This document shows, one piece after another, positions 51,205 to 60,018 of a stretch of 64,000 nt of DNA; positions within the stretch are counted from its first letter, which is position 1; every line of letters begins with the position of its first letter. The translations under genes were made by a program, and so were the position numbers. The notes below the pieces were generated by a model. It saw nothing but the letters and a program-made list of their open reading frames with translations. It ran no database searches and had not been told where the DNA came from. Source of the DNA: Chryseobacterium jejuense (lineage in GTDB: Bacteria > Bacteroidota > Bacteroidia > Flavobacteriales > Weeksellaceae); assembly GCF_017877355.1 (NCBI RefSeq), contig NZ_JAGIPR010000018.1, positions 1 to 64,000 of the forward strand, read 5' to 3'.

Positions 51205-52284
51205 TTAATCTGTAATTTTTCGCATCAGCATTTCCAGCGGACCCTGTTTGAATTTTTTACCCCAAATTTTACTGAAATACATACTGAGCATAAAAAATCC
51301 TACAGAATACAGTAAAATGTAGAGAGGTTCTACCGTATTTTTTCCACTAACGACTTCCGAATAGTTTTTGCCTTGGAATAATGCCGGTACAATAAGGCCA
51401 ATGCTGAGGTGAGATACATAATGGGTAAGAGTCATTTGTCCTGTTCTTGCCAGATCCATCGCCCAGGTTTTTTCAGAAATGTACTGACTGATCAACATAA
51501 AACCCGTAATAAGCATCATCCCAAAACCAATTGTATTCAGGAGAAAAGGCAACACAGGCGGAATATAATCTGCATAGATGAATTCGCGGGTTTCTGTACT
51601 CAAATTCATAAAATTACTTCCATAGCGAATTCCTTCAACAATAAGATATAAGATAAGACCAATGCTGAAGGTTTTTTGCTGAGTTTGTCTCAGAGTCCAA
51701 TCCAGTCTTCCCAGATAAAGTCCAATCGCAAAATAAGCAAACCATGGAAATATAGGATTCCAGCCATTGTAAAATGTATTTCTGATAAATCCGGAAAGCT
51801 TCCAGAAATCCGAATATTCAAGAGTCACCAGATTCCAACCGGTTTCAAACGGAATCACCAGAAGCAAAAGATGAAATATCACAATAACAATTGCGGCGGC
51901 AATCAGATAATACTTTTTATCCATGAATACCAGCAATGCCCCAATACTCATATAGCCGCCATAAAGATGGAGGATATCCGCCGGCCACCACAAACAAAAT
52001 AACATTCCGAATATAAAAAGGAAAGCTGCTCTTTTAAGGATGGTATGGCGAAGTCTTCTTCTGTCTTCCTGAGTATATTCCTGAATCCGGTTGGTCATGA
52101 GGGCAACACCCATTCCTGCAAGGATCACAAATACCGTACTGGAATGCCCGCTGAAGAGTACCAGAAATTTTCCAAGAAATGAGGAGTCATCATGATTCCC
52201 GAATACCATATTAAAATTGACAATAAACATCCCGAAAATGGCGTACGCCCGGGCAAGATCAAATCCGATAATTCTTTTTTTCAT
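51205..52284 (-). CDS. DUF418 family membrane protein
   Basis: 359 residues with about ten membrane helices. The start KKRIIGFDLARAYAIFGMFIVNF matches the DUF418/DUF1624 family of membrane proteins related to acyltransferases, and the C-terminus contains the DUF418 signature region (GQMTLTHYVSHLSIGLIV, VGFFMLSMYFSKIWGKKFKQGPLE). The function is unknown. The frame is open to 52347, and I start at 52284, at MKKRIIGFDLARA. Confidence 0.85.
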   Translation of the reverse strand: MKKRIIGFDLARAYAIFGMFIVNFNMVFGNHDDSSFLGKFLVLFSGHSSTVFVILAGMGVALMTNRIQEYTQEDRRRLRHTILKRAAFLFIFGMLFCLWWPADILHLYGGYMSIGALLVFMDKKYYLIAAAIVIVIFHLLLLVIPFETGWNLVTLEYSDFWKLSGFIRNTFYNGWNPIFPWFAYFAIGLYLGRLDWTLRQTQQKTFSIGLILYLIVEGIRYGSNFMNLSTETREFIYADYIPPVLPFLLNTIGFGMMLITGFMLISQYISEKTWAMDLARTGQMTLTHYVSHLSIGLIVPALFQGKNYSEVVSGKNTVEPLYILLYSVGFFMLSMYFSKIWGKKFKQGPLEMLMRKITD

Positions 52285-52366
52285 ACTGCATGATAATTGG
52301 CAGCAAAAATCAAGGTTAAGATTGGATATTCCTTTGATAAAAATCAAAAAATGGTGGTGGTGGAAG

Positions 52367-52495
52367 GGTTGGAGGCTGGAAGCTGGGAGAGGGGAGTTAT
52401 TGAGGTTTCTGAATCTATATTAGTTTCTGTTAATTCAAAAGAGGTACATAGGTGTCAAGCCTAACAGTATTTCCAGCCTCCCGCTCCCAGCTTCG
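52367..52495. repeat. Dispersed GGAAGCTGGGAG element, inverted pair
   Basis: The left arm (52367-52398: GGTTGGAGGCTGGAAGCTGG, then GAGAGGGGAGTT) and the right arm (52472-52495: CCAGCCTCCCGCTCCCAGCT) are inverted copies around a 73-base spacer. It lies downstream of the Crp/Fnr gene and upstream of the DUF418 gene. Same family as at 10.8-11.2 and 46.4 kb. Confidence 0.75.
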
Positions 52496-52502
52496 TTCTT
52501 AT

Positions 52503-53069
52503 TCACTTTTTAGCCCGGATTCTGCTCAGTGTTTCCAGGGAAATTCCCAGATAAGAAGCAATATGGGTAAGTTTCAGGTGATGAAAATATTCCGGAGATT
52601 TTTTCAGAAGTTCTTCATATCGCTCTGTTGCATTCAGGGCATGGAAGTTAAAAAGCCTGTCCTCCAGCCAGATAATGTATAGTTCAGTCAGAAGAATATC
52701 ATATTCCATCAATAAAGGGAACTTTTGCTTTGCGGTTTCAAAAACTTTGTAATCTACAGTTTCTACGGTTACATCAGTGAGACATTCAATAACCTCTTTG
52801 CTGGGTTTTTGATTGATATAGCTCTTAAAGGAAATGGCAATATCATCTTTAAAGAAAAACTCGGTCGTTATCTCCTTTTTATCCGCGTAAGTGAATTTTC
52901 GGGCAACACCATCAACAATGAGATGGCTTTTTCTGCATATCTCATCTTGCTGTAACAGGATCTCTCCTTTTTTAAACTGTTTTGTAACGGTTATTTTGTC
53001 AAGAGCTTCAAGAGTTTCTTTGTCAAATCGGGAAATAAGAGTCTGAATTTTTTCAATATGTTCTGTCAT
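52503..53069 (-). CDS. Crp/Fnr family transcriptional regulator
   Basis: 188 residues: beta-roll (KKGEILLQQDEICRKSHLIVDG), dimer helix, and C-terminal HTH LTHIASYLGISLETLSRIRAKK. It is related to the gene at 10252-10830 and likewise lacks an Fe-S cysteine pattern. The frame is open to 53147, and 53069 (MTEHIEKIQ) is the start with normal spacing. It begins 31 bases after the acetyltransferase gene and probably shares its transcript. Confidence 0.87.
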   Translation of the reverse strand: MTEHIEKIQTLISRFDKETLEALDKITVTKQFKKGEILLQQDEICRKSHLIVDGVARKFTYADKKEITTEFFFKDDIAISFKSYINQKPSKEVIECLTDVTVETVDYKVFETAKQKFPLLMEYDILLTELYIIWLEDRLFNFHALNATERYEELLKKSPEYFHHLKLTHIASYLGISLETLSRIRAKK

Positions 53070-53100
53070 AATAGACTTTAATCTTTTAAAGGTTCCCCAA

Positions 53101-53841
53101 TTATAATTTTTCAATAGATTCCGGTGAAATAAAGTCCCATTTGGCAAATAAGCTCAAATGAAGTTTCTTTGCCAGTGCAACAGAAGCTGTATTATCCACC
53201 TGGCAACGATATTGTGGTTCATAACCATCTTCTAAAGCAGCCTTTGAAATGACCTGAACAGCCTGTTTAGCATACCCTTTTCCTCTGAAGCGATTTAGTG
53301 TAATGACACCAATATCAGATAATTTAGTGTCCTGCCATGGGTACATACTTGTTGCGGCAACCAGTTGATGTTCTTCAAAGATTCCATATACCTTCCAATG
53401 ATCCAGTTCTACAAAAGCTCCATCCAGATCTTGTTCCGTAGAGAAAGATTCAAACATAGAAAAATGCTCAGTATCATCTTCTGTTAAAGGACGGATGTTT
53501 TCCGGTGAATTAAGATTTAAAATGTTGGATTTCTCTTCTTCAGGGAAATAAAAAATATAGTCTGCTCCATACAGAAAGATTTCTTTATCCTTTAAAGTAT
53601 TGATAAACTTGTCAAAATCAAGGGTGATAAGGTTGTTTTTTTTGAAATAACGGGCAACTTTTGAATTGATGATCGCCCAAGTGTTTCCGGATGGAAATTC
53701 CAGAGTCATAATCTGGCTGCCTTCCTCCAGATCTTCATTCAGAAATAAAGTGAAAGTAGGATTGTTGCAGAGAACTTCGCCCTGAAACTGATCTTTCCAG
53801 TATTCCTGAACAATGGGTGATGTGATTTTGCTGGTGTACAT
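53101..53841 (-). CDS. GNAT family N-acetyltransferase
   Basis: 246 residues. The C-terminal half is a GNAT domain of FR47 type (VYGIFEEHQLVAATSMYPWQ, DIGVITLNRFRGKGYAKQAV with the acetyl-CoA loop R-x-K-G-Y-A). The N-terminal 110 residues form the extra domain found in longer members. It may acetylate a small molecule or peptide. It is probably cotranscribed with the Crp/Fnr gene that follows. Confidence 0.83.
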   Translation of the reverse strand: MYTSKITSPIVQEYWKDQFQGEVLCNNPTFTLFLNEDLEEGSQIMTLEFPSGNTWAIINSKVARYFKKNNLITLDFDKFINTLKDKEIFLYGADYIFYFPEEEKSNILNLNSPENIRPLTEDDTEHFSMFESFSTEQDLDGAFVELDHWKVYGIFEEHQLVAATSMYPWQDTKLSDIGVITLNRFRGKGYAKQAVQVISKAALEDGYEPQYRCQVDNTASVALAKKLHLSLFAKWDFISPESIEKL

Positions 53842-54012
53842 TATGGATGTTGAATGGATGCTTTTTACATATATAGAAGATTTGTATAAGAGATTGTCTC
53901 AAAAATTTTAAAATGGTTCTTTGTTATTTCTATTTTTCAAACAATCCCTGAAAACAAATATTGAATTTCTTTACTTTTGAAAAAACTCCGATATTATACT
54001 TTAAAGATACTA

Positions 54013-54348
54013 CTAATCGTTCAATAATGGTCTTGGATCAAATACTACTTTTAAAGAATGGATCTTTCCATCCATAATCTGATACCATCCGGAAGCCTCT
54101 ATGGTTTTATTTCCCATATCAATCATATACCAGAATGAAACATCTTCTCCTGCTGTGAAGGTTTTCATAATCTGATACTTAAATTTCATCTGCCTCATGT
54201 CTTTCATATACACTGAGGCTCCCTCTCTTGTTCCCAGTACTCCTATGAATTGGAATTCAGGATCAAGGCAGCTTTCCGCTTTGTCAAAATCTTCCTCATT
54301 TAAGTACTGAATAAACCGTTCTGCGATATTTTGGGCTGTATTGCTCAT
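54013..54348 (-). CDS. NTF2-like (SnoaL-type) protein
   Basis: 111 residues: ERFIQYLNEEDFDKAESCLD, FQFIGVLGTREGASVYM, GWYQIMDGKIHSLKVVFDPRP. It has the standard compact cone fold of SnoaL-like proteins. A 20-base palindrome (TTTGTGAC-GATT-GTCACAAA) lies about 47 bases upstream, so it probably has regulated transcription of its own although it follows the methyltransferase gene closely. Confidence 0.78.
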   Translation of the reverse strand: MSNTAQNIAERFIQYLNEEDFDKAESCLDPEFQFIGVLGTREGASVYMKDMRQMKFKYQIMKTFTAGEDVSFWYMIDMGNKTIEASGWYQIMDGKIHSLKVVFDPRPLLND

Positions 54349-54394
54349 ACTATTTTTTTATACAAGCAAAATTAGCAGATCAGTAGCAATCTGC

Positions 54395-54414
54395 TTTGTG
54401 ACGATTGTCACAAA
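54395..54414. promoter_or_regulatory. Perfect Crp/Fnr-type palindrome
   Basis: TTTGTGAC (54395-54402) and GTCACAAA (54407-54414) are perfect reverse complements with a 4-base spacer. This contains TGTGA-N6-TCACA, the classical CRP half-site pair. No U run follows, so it is not a terminator. It lies upstream of the NTF2-like gene. Two Crp/Fnr family regulators are encoded in the window. Confidence 0.65.
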
Positions 54415-54426
54415 ATGGATGCAGAT

Positions 54427-55152
54427 TTAATTTTTTTCAACATTCAGAATCACAATAGGAGGGCGGTGGATGTGTTGTTCAAAATCAGGGCGAAGCTGTA
54501 AGAGTTCTTGAGCCGGGCTTGGCTCTTCAAGGTTTTTTATGATAAATCCTGCCTTCAATAACCCATTAACAATTGTGCTTAACTGATGATGATATTTTTC
54601 AACATCCTTTACGAACCAATCCTGTTTTCTGAGACTCTCCTCCGAATAACGATTGATTAACCAGTACTTTTCACCATTCAATTCTTCCCAAGGCTTTAAT
54701 GCTGCCGTGCAGATAGGATGTTCCATAGAAAATAAAAACTGTCCGCCTGATTTTAATCCATTATAAATTTTTTGAAAAAGTAAGTTAAGGTTTTCAATAT
54801 AATGTAAAGTCATCGAACTGATAACAAGATCAAATCTGTTTGTACCAAAATCATAATCCTCCAATGCAGAACATATCCATTCTACAGTTGATGAAGAAGT
54901 TCTGCTTTGGGCTTCATTCAACATGTTCTGTGAAATATCCAATCCTATAATTTTTTTTGGATTTTGTTTCAATAACTCCCGAACCTGATGACCCAGACCA
55001 CAGCCCATATCCAGAATAGTTTTATCCTGAACAGGCAGCAATAAACTCTTCATTACCGGTTGTTCCAATAATTCATTTAATCCTTTGTCTCCATCGCGGA
55101 GAGCTTTATATCGGCTGAAAAAGTTTGGGTGGTCGTAAATGTTCTGCTTCAT
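54427..55152 (-). CDS. Class I SAM-dependent methyltransferase
   Basis: 241 residues. Motif I is ILDMGCGLGHQVRELL (about 47-62), motif II GLDISQNMLNEA, motif post-I CSALEDYDFG, and motif IV DLVISSMTLHYIENL. It is a ubiE/type 11 methyltransferase for a small substrate that cannot be named. It lies 47 bases downstream of the acetyltransferase gene on the same strand. Confidence 0.87.
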   Translation of the reverse strand: MKQNIYDHPNFFSRYKALRDGDKGLNELLEQPVMKSLLLPVQDKTILDMGCGLGHQVRELLKQNPKKIIGLDISQNMLNEAQSRTSSSTVEWICSALEDYDFGTNRFDLVISSMTLHYIENLNLLFQKIYNGLKSGGQFLFSMEHPICTAALKPWEELNGEKYWLINRYSEESLRKQDWFVKDVEKYHHQLSTIVNGLLKAGFIIKNLEEPSPAQELLQLRPDFEQHIHRPPIVILNVEKN

Positions 55153-55199
55153 CGTCTGATCTTAAAATTATGGTGATAAAAAATTCTCTTTATTAAGGT

Positions 55200-55616
55200 T
55201 TATAAAGTTTTTCTGTAATAGTATTTTTCAAAGCCTTTTGGGAAATCGTGTTCAGTTCCTATTTTTTCAAACCCCACTTTTTCATAAAATTCAGGAGCCT
55301 GAAAACTGAAGGTATTTAAAGCAATATAGCTGCACTTCCTTACTCTGGCTTCTTCTATTGCTGCATGAACAAGCTGTTTTCCTAATCCATTATTTTTATA
55401 ATCTTCAGCAATGGCCAGCTTTTGAATTTCCAAAGTGCCCCAGATAGAACGACCATACAAACCACCCACTACCTTTCCCTGATCATGAATGATGATTTCT
55501 AAAGGTTTGTTGATACTGTCAATTTCTTTAGTATTTTTCAGGTTATGCTGATAAAGAAGCTCAGATATAGTATCATAATATTCTTCTGTAATTTCGTCTT
55601 TTTTTATTATTTCCAT
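55200..55616 (-). CDS. GNAT family N-acetyltransferase
   Basis: 138 residues, a compact single-domain GNAT: VVGGLYGRSIWGTLEIQKLA, the acetyl-CoA loop EDYKNNGLGKQLVHAAIEEA, and the C-terminal YEKVGFEKIGTEHDFPKG typical of the ElaA/YjgM-like branch. The substrate is unknown. It is first in a short series with the methyltransferase. Confidence 0.87.
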   Translation of the reverse strand: MEIIKKDEITEEYYDTISELLYQHNLKNTKEIDSINKPLEIIIHDQGKVVGGLYGRSIWGTLEIQKLAIAEDYKNNGLGKQLVHAAIEEARVRKCSYIALNTFSFQAPEFYEKVGFEKIGTEHDFPKGFEKYYYRKTL

Positions 55617-55706
55617 GGATAATTTTTAGAGAAATGCTAATGGATTAATTTTTTGCTTAAATTACAAAAAAGAAAAGAAACCAATACCAATGAAGCTGCT
55701 GAATGA

Positions 55707-55808
55707 GGATATGAAATATTTGAAACCACCTGGAGCAATATCAAAATAACCAAACTGCTTAATGTCACAGAAATTAAGGATTTTGACGAATTGAAAACGG
55801 TATATTAA
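55707..55808 (+). pseudogene. Possible C-terminal gene remnant
   Basis: A 33-codon frame without a start encodes GYEIFETTWSNIKITKLLNV followed by TEIKDFDELKTVY and a stop. The composition is protein-like, and it sits in an otherwise gene-free gap between two minus-strand genes. I cannot name the family. It may be the tail of a deleted gene or chance. Confidence 0.3.
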
Positions 55809-55833
55809 TCTGATCTTTATATCTTAACGAGTC

Positions 55834-57336
55834 TTATTCTAATGCTGTGTTTTTTATATATTCTTTAATCCAGAGAGAAAGATCTTCCTCTGAAGAAATA
55901 TTAATTTTTTTTCTGAAGTTGTGCCGGTTGTTTTCTATTGTTTTTACAGATTTAAAAGTATATTGAGAGATTTCTTTTGTTGTAAAACCAAGATAAAGGT
56001 AGGCGGATAGTGTAAGTTCGGAGGTCTTAAACTTAGAATCGATTTTTAACATTTTTCCGGTGAAGTCAGGAAAAATCATTTGAAATCTATTCCAAAATTC
56101 AGGCGAATTGTTTTTGGCCATCAGAATGAGCTCTGATACTGAATCGTTAACTTTTTCCTGTAATGTAGTGATGGTTTTCTCTTTTACTGTCAGATCATAT
56201 TTTGTCTTTTCCAACAAATCATTTTTGTTTTCAATGATTTTATTTTTCTTCTTTTTAAGTTTATAGAAGATGTAGGCCAAGATCAGTAAGAAAAGGAATA
56301 TCACTGATGCGAAAATAAGAATACTCTTATTTCTATCTGCCTTTCTTTTTTCTATTTCCTCTTTTAAAAGATTTTCTGTAACCCGAACAATATCTTTTTT
56401 GATTATCTTTTCATCATACCTTCTTTGGTCCGAGGATATCTTTAAATATTTTTTTTCATTGGAAATATCTCTTATTTCTTTATAACAATGGGAAATTTTT
56501 AAGTTGATGTCGGCACATGGATATAGATATTTTTTCTTATTATCAATGGCTTTTTTATAATAACTGATGGCTTTTTTGTATTCTTTTGAAAGAAAATAAT
56601 AATCTCCGTACGCTTCCAAAATAGGGTATATAAAAGTATGTTGTTCTGCTATGGCTTGATGGTATGCCTTATCTATAAAAGGGAGTGCCAATTTTTCCTT
56701 ATGTTCCCTATTGTATATCTGAGCCTTATAAAAATAACTGTAGGCCTTTCTTCTGAACATCCGGTTTAATGACAGATACTGATATTCAGGGATTTCCTCA
56801 GCTAGCTGTATCGATTTATCAATATATAGATGAGCAGAATCATATTTGTAGTTTTCTGTATAACAGTCTGCCATCCACATATATATTCTGGAAACAAAAA
56901 GTTTTGATTCAGCATTTTTGTTTGGATCAACAAGTTTTAATGCTGCTTTATTTTCCTGCATTTCCTGAGGAATCATGCTAAGCCTGGAATAGTAGATACT
57001 GGTTAATTCTATAAAAAGTGCTGTTAAAAACCGATCATTTTTTACAGCGCTTTCTCCTTTTCCTTTTCTTATAAATGGATAACTCTCATGGTATTTACCC
57101 ATAAAAATCAGGTTCCGTGCCATATAGTAGTAAGCGTAAGCTTTCTGCCTTGAAGTTCCGGATTTCTCTGCAAGAAGACAAGCTCTTTTGGAGTATATAA
57201 AGGATTTTAATGGATCCTTATAGCTAGTGTCATCAGATAACTTTATAAGTATATCAATATTATTATTGTTACTATGAGCTGAAGGAAAATAAAAAATAGG
57301 TATAATCAACAAAATAATAAAAGACCGGAATTTCAT
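55834..57336 (-). CDS. TPR-HTH membrane regulator next to secreted-protein cassettes
   Basis: 500 residues. Sec signal (FIILLIIPIFYFPSAHS, not a lipobox), TPR-like helical repeats at about 45-310 (KEYKKAISYYKKAIDNKKK), one membrane helix (ILIFASVIFLFLLILAYIF, about 340-358), a coiled coil, and a C-terminal LuxR-type HTH (GFTTKEISQYTFKSVKTIEN). The architecture is that of the two regulators at 0.8-3.8 kb, but the sequence is distant. It is divergent from the duplicated secreted-protein cassettes, with 520 bases between, and is the natural candidate to control them. Confidence 0.82.
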   Translation of the reverse strand: MKFRSFIILLIIPIFYFPSAHSNNNNIDILIKLSDDTSYKDPLKSFIYSKRACLLAEKSGTSRQKAYAYYYMARNLIFMGKYHESYPFIRKGKGESAVKNDRFLTALFIELTSIYYSRLSMIPQEMQENKAALKLVDPNKNAESKLFVSRIYMWMADCYTENYKYDSAHLYIDKSIQLAEEIPEYQYLSLNRMFRRKAYSYFYKAQIYNREHKEKLALPFIDKAYHQAIAEQHTFIYPILEAYGDYYFLSKEYKKAISYYKKAIDNKKKYLYPCADINLKISHCYKEIRDISNEKKYLKISSDQRRYDEKIIKKDIVRVTENLLKEEIEKRKADRNKSILIFASVIFLFLLILAYIFYKLKKKKNKIIENKNDLLEKTKYDLTVKEKTITTLQEKVNDSVSELILMAKNNSPEFWNRFQMIFPDFTGKMLKIDSKFKTSELTLSAYLYLGFTTKEISQYTFKSVKTIENNRHNFRKKINISSEEDLSLWIKEYIKNTALE

Positions 57337-57566
57337 TATGACAGTTTTAGAACAAAAGAATATAGTAAATATATCAATTTTTAGTGAAAAATGTTCATTT
57401 TTTTTTAACCTGGTTACGGAATTTTACTGAGAATTATAACAACGTGAATAAATATAATTTTATTACTCAGCAAAATGGCTGTAGATGTATTTATTGTCAA
57501 ATCTATTATAGAATTTATATATTTTCAGTAGAGAACTTAAATATTTGATTTTCAGTTATTTTAATA
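57337..57566. other. Divergent intergenic region
   Basis: AT-rich sequence between the TPR-HTH gene and the first leader repeat. Part of a gene-free gap of 520 bases whose right part holds leader copy A and the gene remnant. No clear promoter box was seen for the regulator. Confidence 0.4.
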
Positions 57567-57717
57567 AATAGGGTAGTTGTTGGGGGGAGGTTTTTTTAGC
57601 TATTTTTAAATATTTTCAATTGTTTTACAAAACTTTTCAAACCAAAGTGGTTTTTAACTTTCAACCTGTAGTTGAACAATCGAAATATTCAATTTCTAAC
57701 TCTAAAAAAAAATAAAT
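57567..57717 (+). repeat. Conserved leader, copy A
   Basis: It shares three ordered blocks with copy B: GGGTA.TTGTTGGGGGG (57571-57587), TTGTTTTACAAAACTTTTCA with CCAAAGTG shortly after (about 57620-57649), and AATATTCAATTTCT (about 57685-57698), then an A-rich stretch to an ATG. The blocks are probably a promoter with a regulator site. The G6 tract stands out in this AT-rich sequence. Confidence 0.8.
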
Positions 57718-57789
57718 ATGAAAGAAAAACTTTTATTGCCTCAAGTTGAAAGCACTAATGAATCTCTATTATCAAAAATGGAAATCTAA
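57718..57789 (+). pseudogene. Collapsed secreted-protein gene between leader and next gene
   Basis: A 23-codon frame starts directly after leader A (MKEKLLLPQ) and ends NESLLSKMEI. The tail DNA (TGAATCTCTATTATCAAAAA) differs at one base from the 3' end of the cassette gene at 59103-59837, whose product ends ESLLSKMTVLVFNMN. So this is the start and end of a paralogue joined by an internal deletion of about 220 codons. Confidence 0.75.
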
Positions 57790-57857
57790 ATATTTAAGAT
57801 GAATATAAAGATCTCTTTCTTTCCAATTACAACCAAACTTTAAATATATAATTAATA

Positions 57858-58634
57858 ATGAAAAAAGTATTTCTACTGCTTCCTTTTGCATTGTGCATTT
57901 TAGTAAAAGCTCAGGTTGGAATAAGCACATCTTATCCACAAGGAACATTTCACGTTGATGGAGCTAAGGATAATCCTAGTGATAGTGGCCCTTCTATAAT
58001 CCAGCAGAGTAACGATTTTATAGTAACTTCAGCAGGAAATGTTGGAATCGGAACCATTACTCCTGCTACAAAAATAGATATAATAAGCAGTAATCCGGGA
58101 GCCATTAAAATAGCGGATGGTACCCAAGGAGAAAGTAAAGTTTTAATGAGTGATGCTGATGGTGTAGGTACCTGGAATACGCTGAACTCTTCCAAAGCTA
58201 CAATACAAGGAGTATTTCCTGCAACGTCACAGACTATAAACTCCAATGGATCAGGAGTAAGGGGGACCGGAGTTAAAATATCATTAACGAAAGGGAAATG
58301 GATCATTAATGCGGGCTTAACGATTGAAAGTCAGATAGCAAGTCAAAGAATATGGTTGCATGCTTATCTTTCCAGCAGCCAAAATGCAAGAACCACAACA
58401 GGTTTTGAGTTATTAGGCCCCGCAGGAGCAAACTCAACTTATGCCGGCGTTATATTTCCTAGAATTGATGTTTCAGGAGACGGAAAATTTTCATTGCTTG
58501 CAGGTTCACAAATTATCAATGTAACTTCAGATAATGTGGACGTATGGATTGTAATTGAAAACAGACCGACCAATACCTGGGCCTATAGTACCGGTTCATT
58601 TGAAAACTATTTCTATGCTATTCCAATCAACTAA
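57858..58634 (+). CDS. Secreted 'QVGIST' protein, cassette 1
   Basis: 258 residues. Signal peptide 1-18 (LLPFALCILVKA). The mature N-terminus QVGISTSYPQGTFHVDGAKD and the following NVGIGTITPATKIDI are the phage-tail-fibre-like N-terminal motifs common in secreted flavobacterial proteins. A C-terminal beta-rich domain (GKWIINAGLTIESQIASQR) resembles a trimeric fibre or C1q-like fold. There is no T9SS sorting domain. The role is unknown, probably a surface fibre or adhesin. It now sits 69 bases after the remnant gene behind leader A. Confidence 0.75.
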   Translation: MKKVFLLLPFALCILVKAQVGISTSYPQGTFHVDGAKDNPSDSGPSIIQQSNDFIVTSAGNVGIGTITPATKIDIISSNPGAIKIADGTQGESKVLMSDADGVGTWNTLNSSKATIQGVFPATSQTINSNGSGVRGTGVKISLTKGKWIINAGLTIESQIASQRIWLHAYLSSSQNARTTTGFELLGPAGANSTYAGVIFPRIDVSGDGKFSLLAGSQIINVTSDNVDVWIVIENRPTNTWAYSTGSFENYFYAIPIN

Positions 58635-58774
58635 ATAATATCAAAAAGGATTTGTAAATCTAATATTAGGCATTAAAGTACTTCATCAAAAATATCTAAT
58701 TAATTTACACATCAATTATAAAACTAAAAACCTTTCCCTCTTCAAGTGTATAAACTAAAAAAGTTTATTACATA

Positions 58775-58803
58775 AATCCCTATGATGATGATGGGGATTT
58801 TTT
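58775..58803 (+). terminator. Terminator of cassette 1
   Basis: AAATCCC (58775-58781) pairs with GGGATTT (58794-58800), followed by TTT. The 35 bases before it (CCTTTCCCTC, GTGTA.AAACTAAAAA, GTTTATTAC) recur before the terminator of cassette 2. Confidence 0.8.
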
Positions 58804-58946
58804 AATGGTAATGGAAAGCTAATGTAGAATTATTAGGTAGATTATGTCATATTATGAATATGAATATATTGTTAATATCACTGTTGTGGGATTTTTTTTA
58901 ATCAGTTTTTATTGTTGTAATGTATTGATATTCAACGTTTATTTAA
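58804..58946. other. Spacer between cassettes
   Basis: AT-rich spacer between the first cassette's terminator and leader copy B. With the flanking terminator and leader it completes a 470-base gap without genes. Confidence 0.4.
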
Positions 58947-59102
58947 AATAGGGTACTTGTTGGGGGGTAGTATTTTTTTGTGTTTTCATTTTTTTTTATT
59001 GTTTTACAAAACTTTTCACTCCAAAGTGTATTTCATCTTAAATCCATCAACTAACCAATCTGAATATTCAATTTCTCACCATAAAACAATAAATATTTAA
59101 AT
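58947..59102 (+). repeat. Conserved leader, copy B
   Basis: Same ordered blocks and spacing as copy A: GGGTACTTGTTGGGGGG (58951-58967), TTGTTTTACAAAACTTTTCA (58999-59018) then CCAAAGTG, and AATATTCAATTTCT. The ATG of cassette 2 follows at 59103. Confidence 0.8.
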
Positions 59103-59837
59103 ATGAAAAGAAAATTTTTTTTCCCGTTTTTTTTAATATCACAAGTAGTATTGTCGCAAGTAGGGATCAATACATCTAACCCAACAAAGACATTAGATAT
59201 AAACGGCGACATGCGTATCAGAAATGTTTCCAGTACAAATTCTGATAATATTGATTTTTTGGTAAAGGACAATGCGGGTAATATAAGTTCTGTATCACGA
59301 AGTTTTTTTTCCCAGTCTGTGTCAGGAGTATTAAGTAATATTGTTTATCTGCAGGGTGCCAATCCTGTTACCATAAATGTAGGAAGTACATTAGCTGTTC
59401 CCGGCCTGACTTTTAATTATACTATAAAAAAAGGGGAAAAGAAGATCCTTTTATTTACCATTAATGGTTCTGTCCGGTCGGCAGCAGCAGCTGGTGTAGG
59501 AGCAACAGGGCAAGGCATATTTGGATTATTTGATGAAAATAATGTTAAGATAACTTCAGGGTATGCTAATTTTTCAGATATAGTAATATCCAATGACCGC
59601 TTACTAAATGCTCCGTTTCCAGTATCATTTCAAAAGCAGGTTATTATCGACAATTCTACTGGGACTTCAGATATCACAAAAACTTATATCGTTAAATATA
59701 CTGCATGGGCAACTAAAACAACAGATGCCAATAAAGCTCAGATTGTTAATTTTATTCCTTCATCCTTTGCTGGTTATGATAATGATACTGAATCTCTATT
59801 GTCAAAAATGACAGTGCTGGTATTCAATATGAATTAA
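59103..59837 (+). CDS. Secreted 'QVGINT' protein, cassette 2
   Basis: 244 residues. Signal peptide 1-18 (FFFPFFLISQVVLS). The mature protein begins QVGINTSNPTKTLDINGDMR, related to cassette 1. It continues with VKDNAGNISSVSRSFF and a beta-rich C-terminal domain (LTFNYTIKKGEKKILLFTIN). It ends without a T9SS sorting domain. Leader, start and trailer resemble those of cassette 1, while the mature domains have diverged, as expected for variable surface proteins. Confidence 0.75.
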   Translation: MKRKFFFPFFLISQVVLSQVGINTSNPTKTLDINGDMRIRNVSSTNSDNIDFLVKDNAGNISSVSRSFFSQSVSGVLSNIVYLQGANPVTINVGSTLAVPGLTFNYTIKKGEKKILLFTINGSVRSAAAAGVGATGQGIFGLFDENNVKITSGYANFSDIVISNDRLLNAPFPVSFQKQVIIDNSTGTSDITKTYIVKYTAWATKTTDANKAQIVNFIPSSFAGYDNDTESLLSKMTVLVFNMN

Positions 59838-60018
59838 ACGTTGAATCTTTTCTTATGATGAACAAATTTTTCAATAATAAGAAAATGAGAATAATCCTTT
59901 TATTTTTATTCTGTTTTAATAGGAACCCAGTTAGGTATATCAATGTCCAATACAAACAATATTAAAAACTAAAACCTTTCCCTCAATCAGGAGTGTAAAC
60001 TAAAAAGTTTATTACTGT

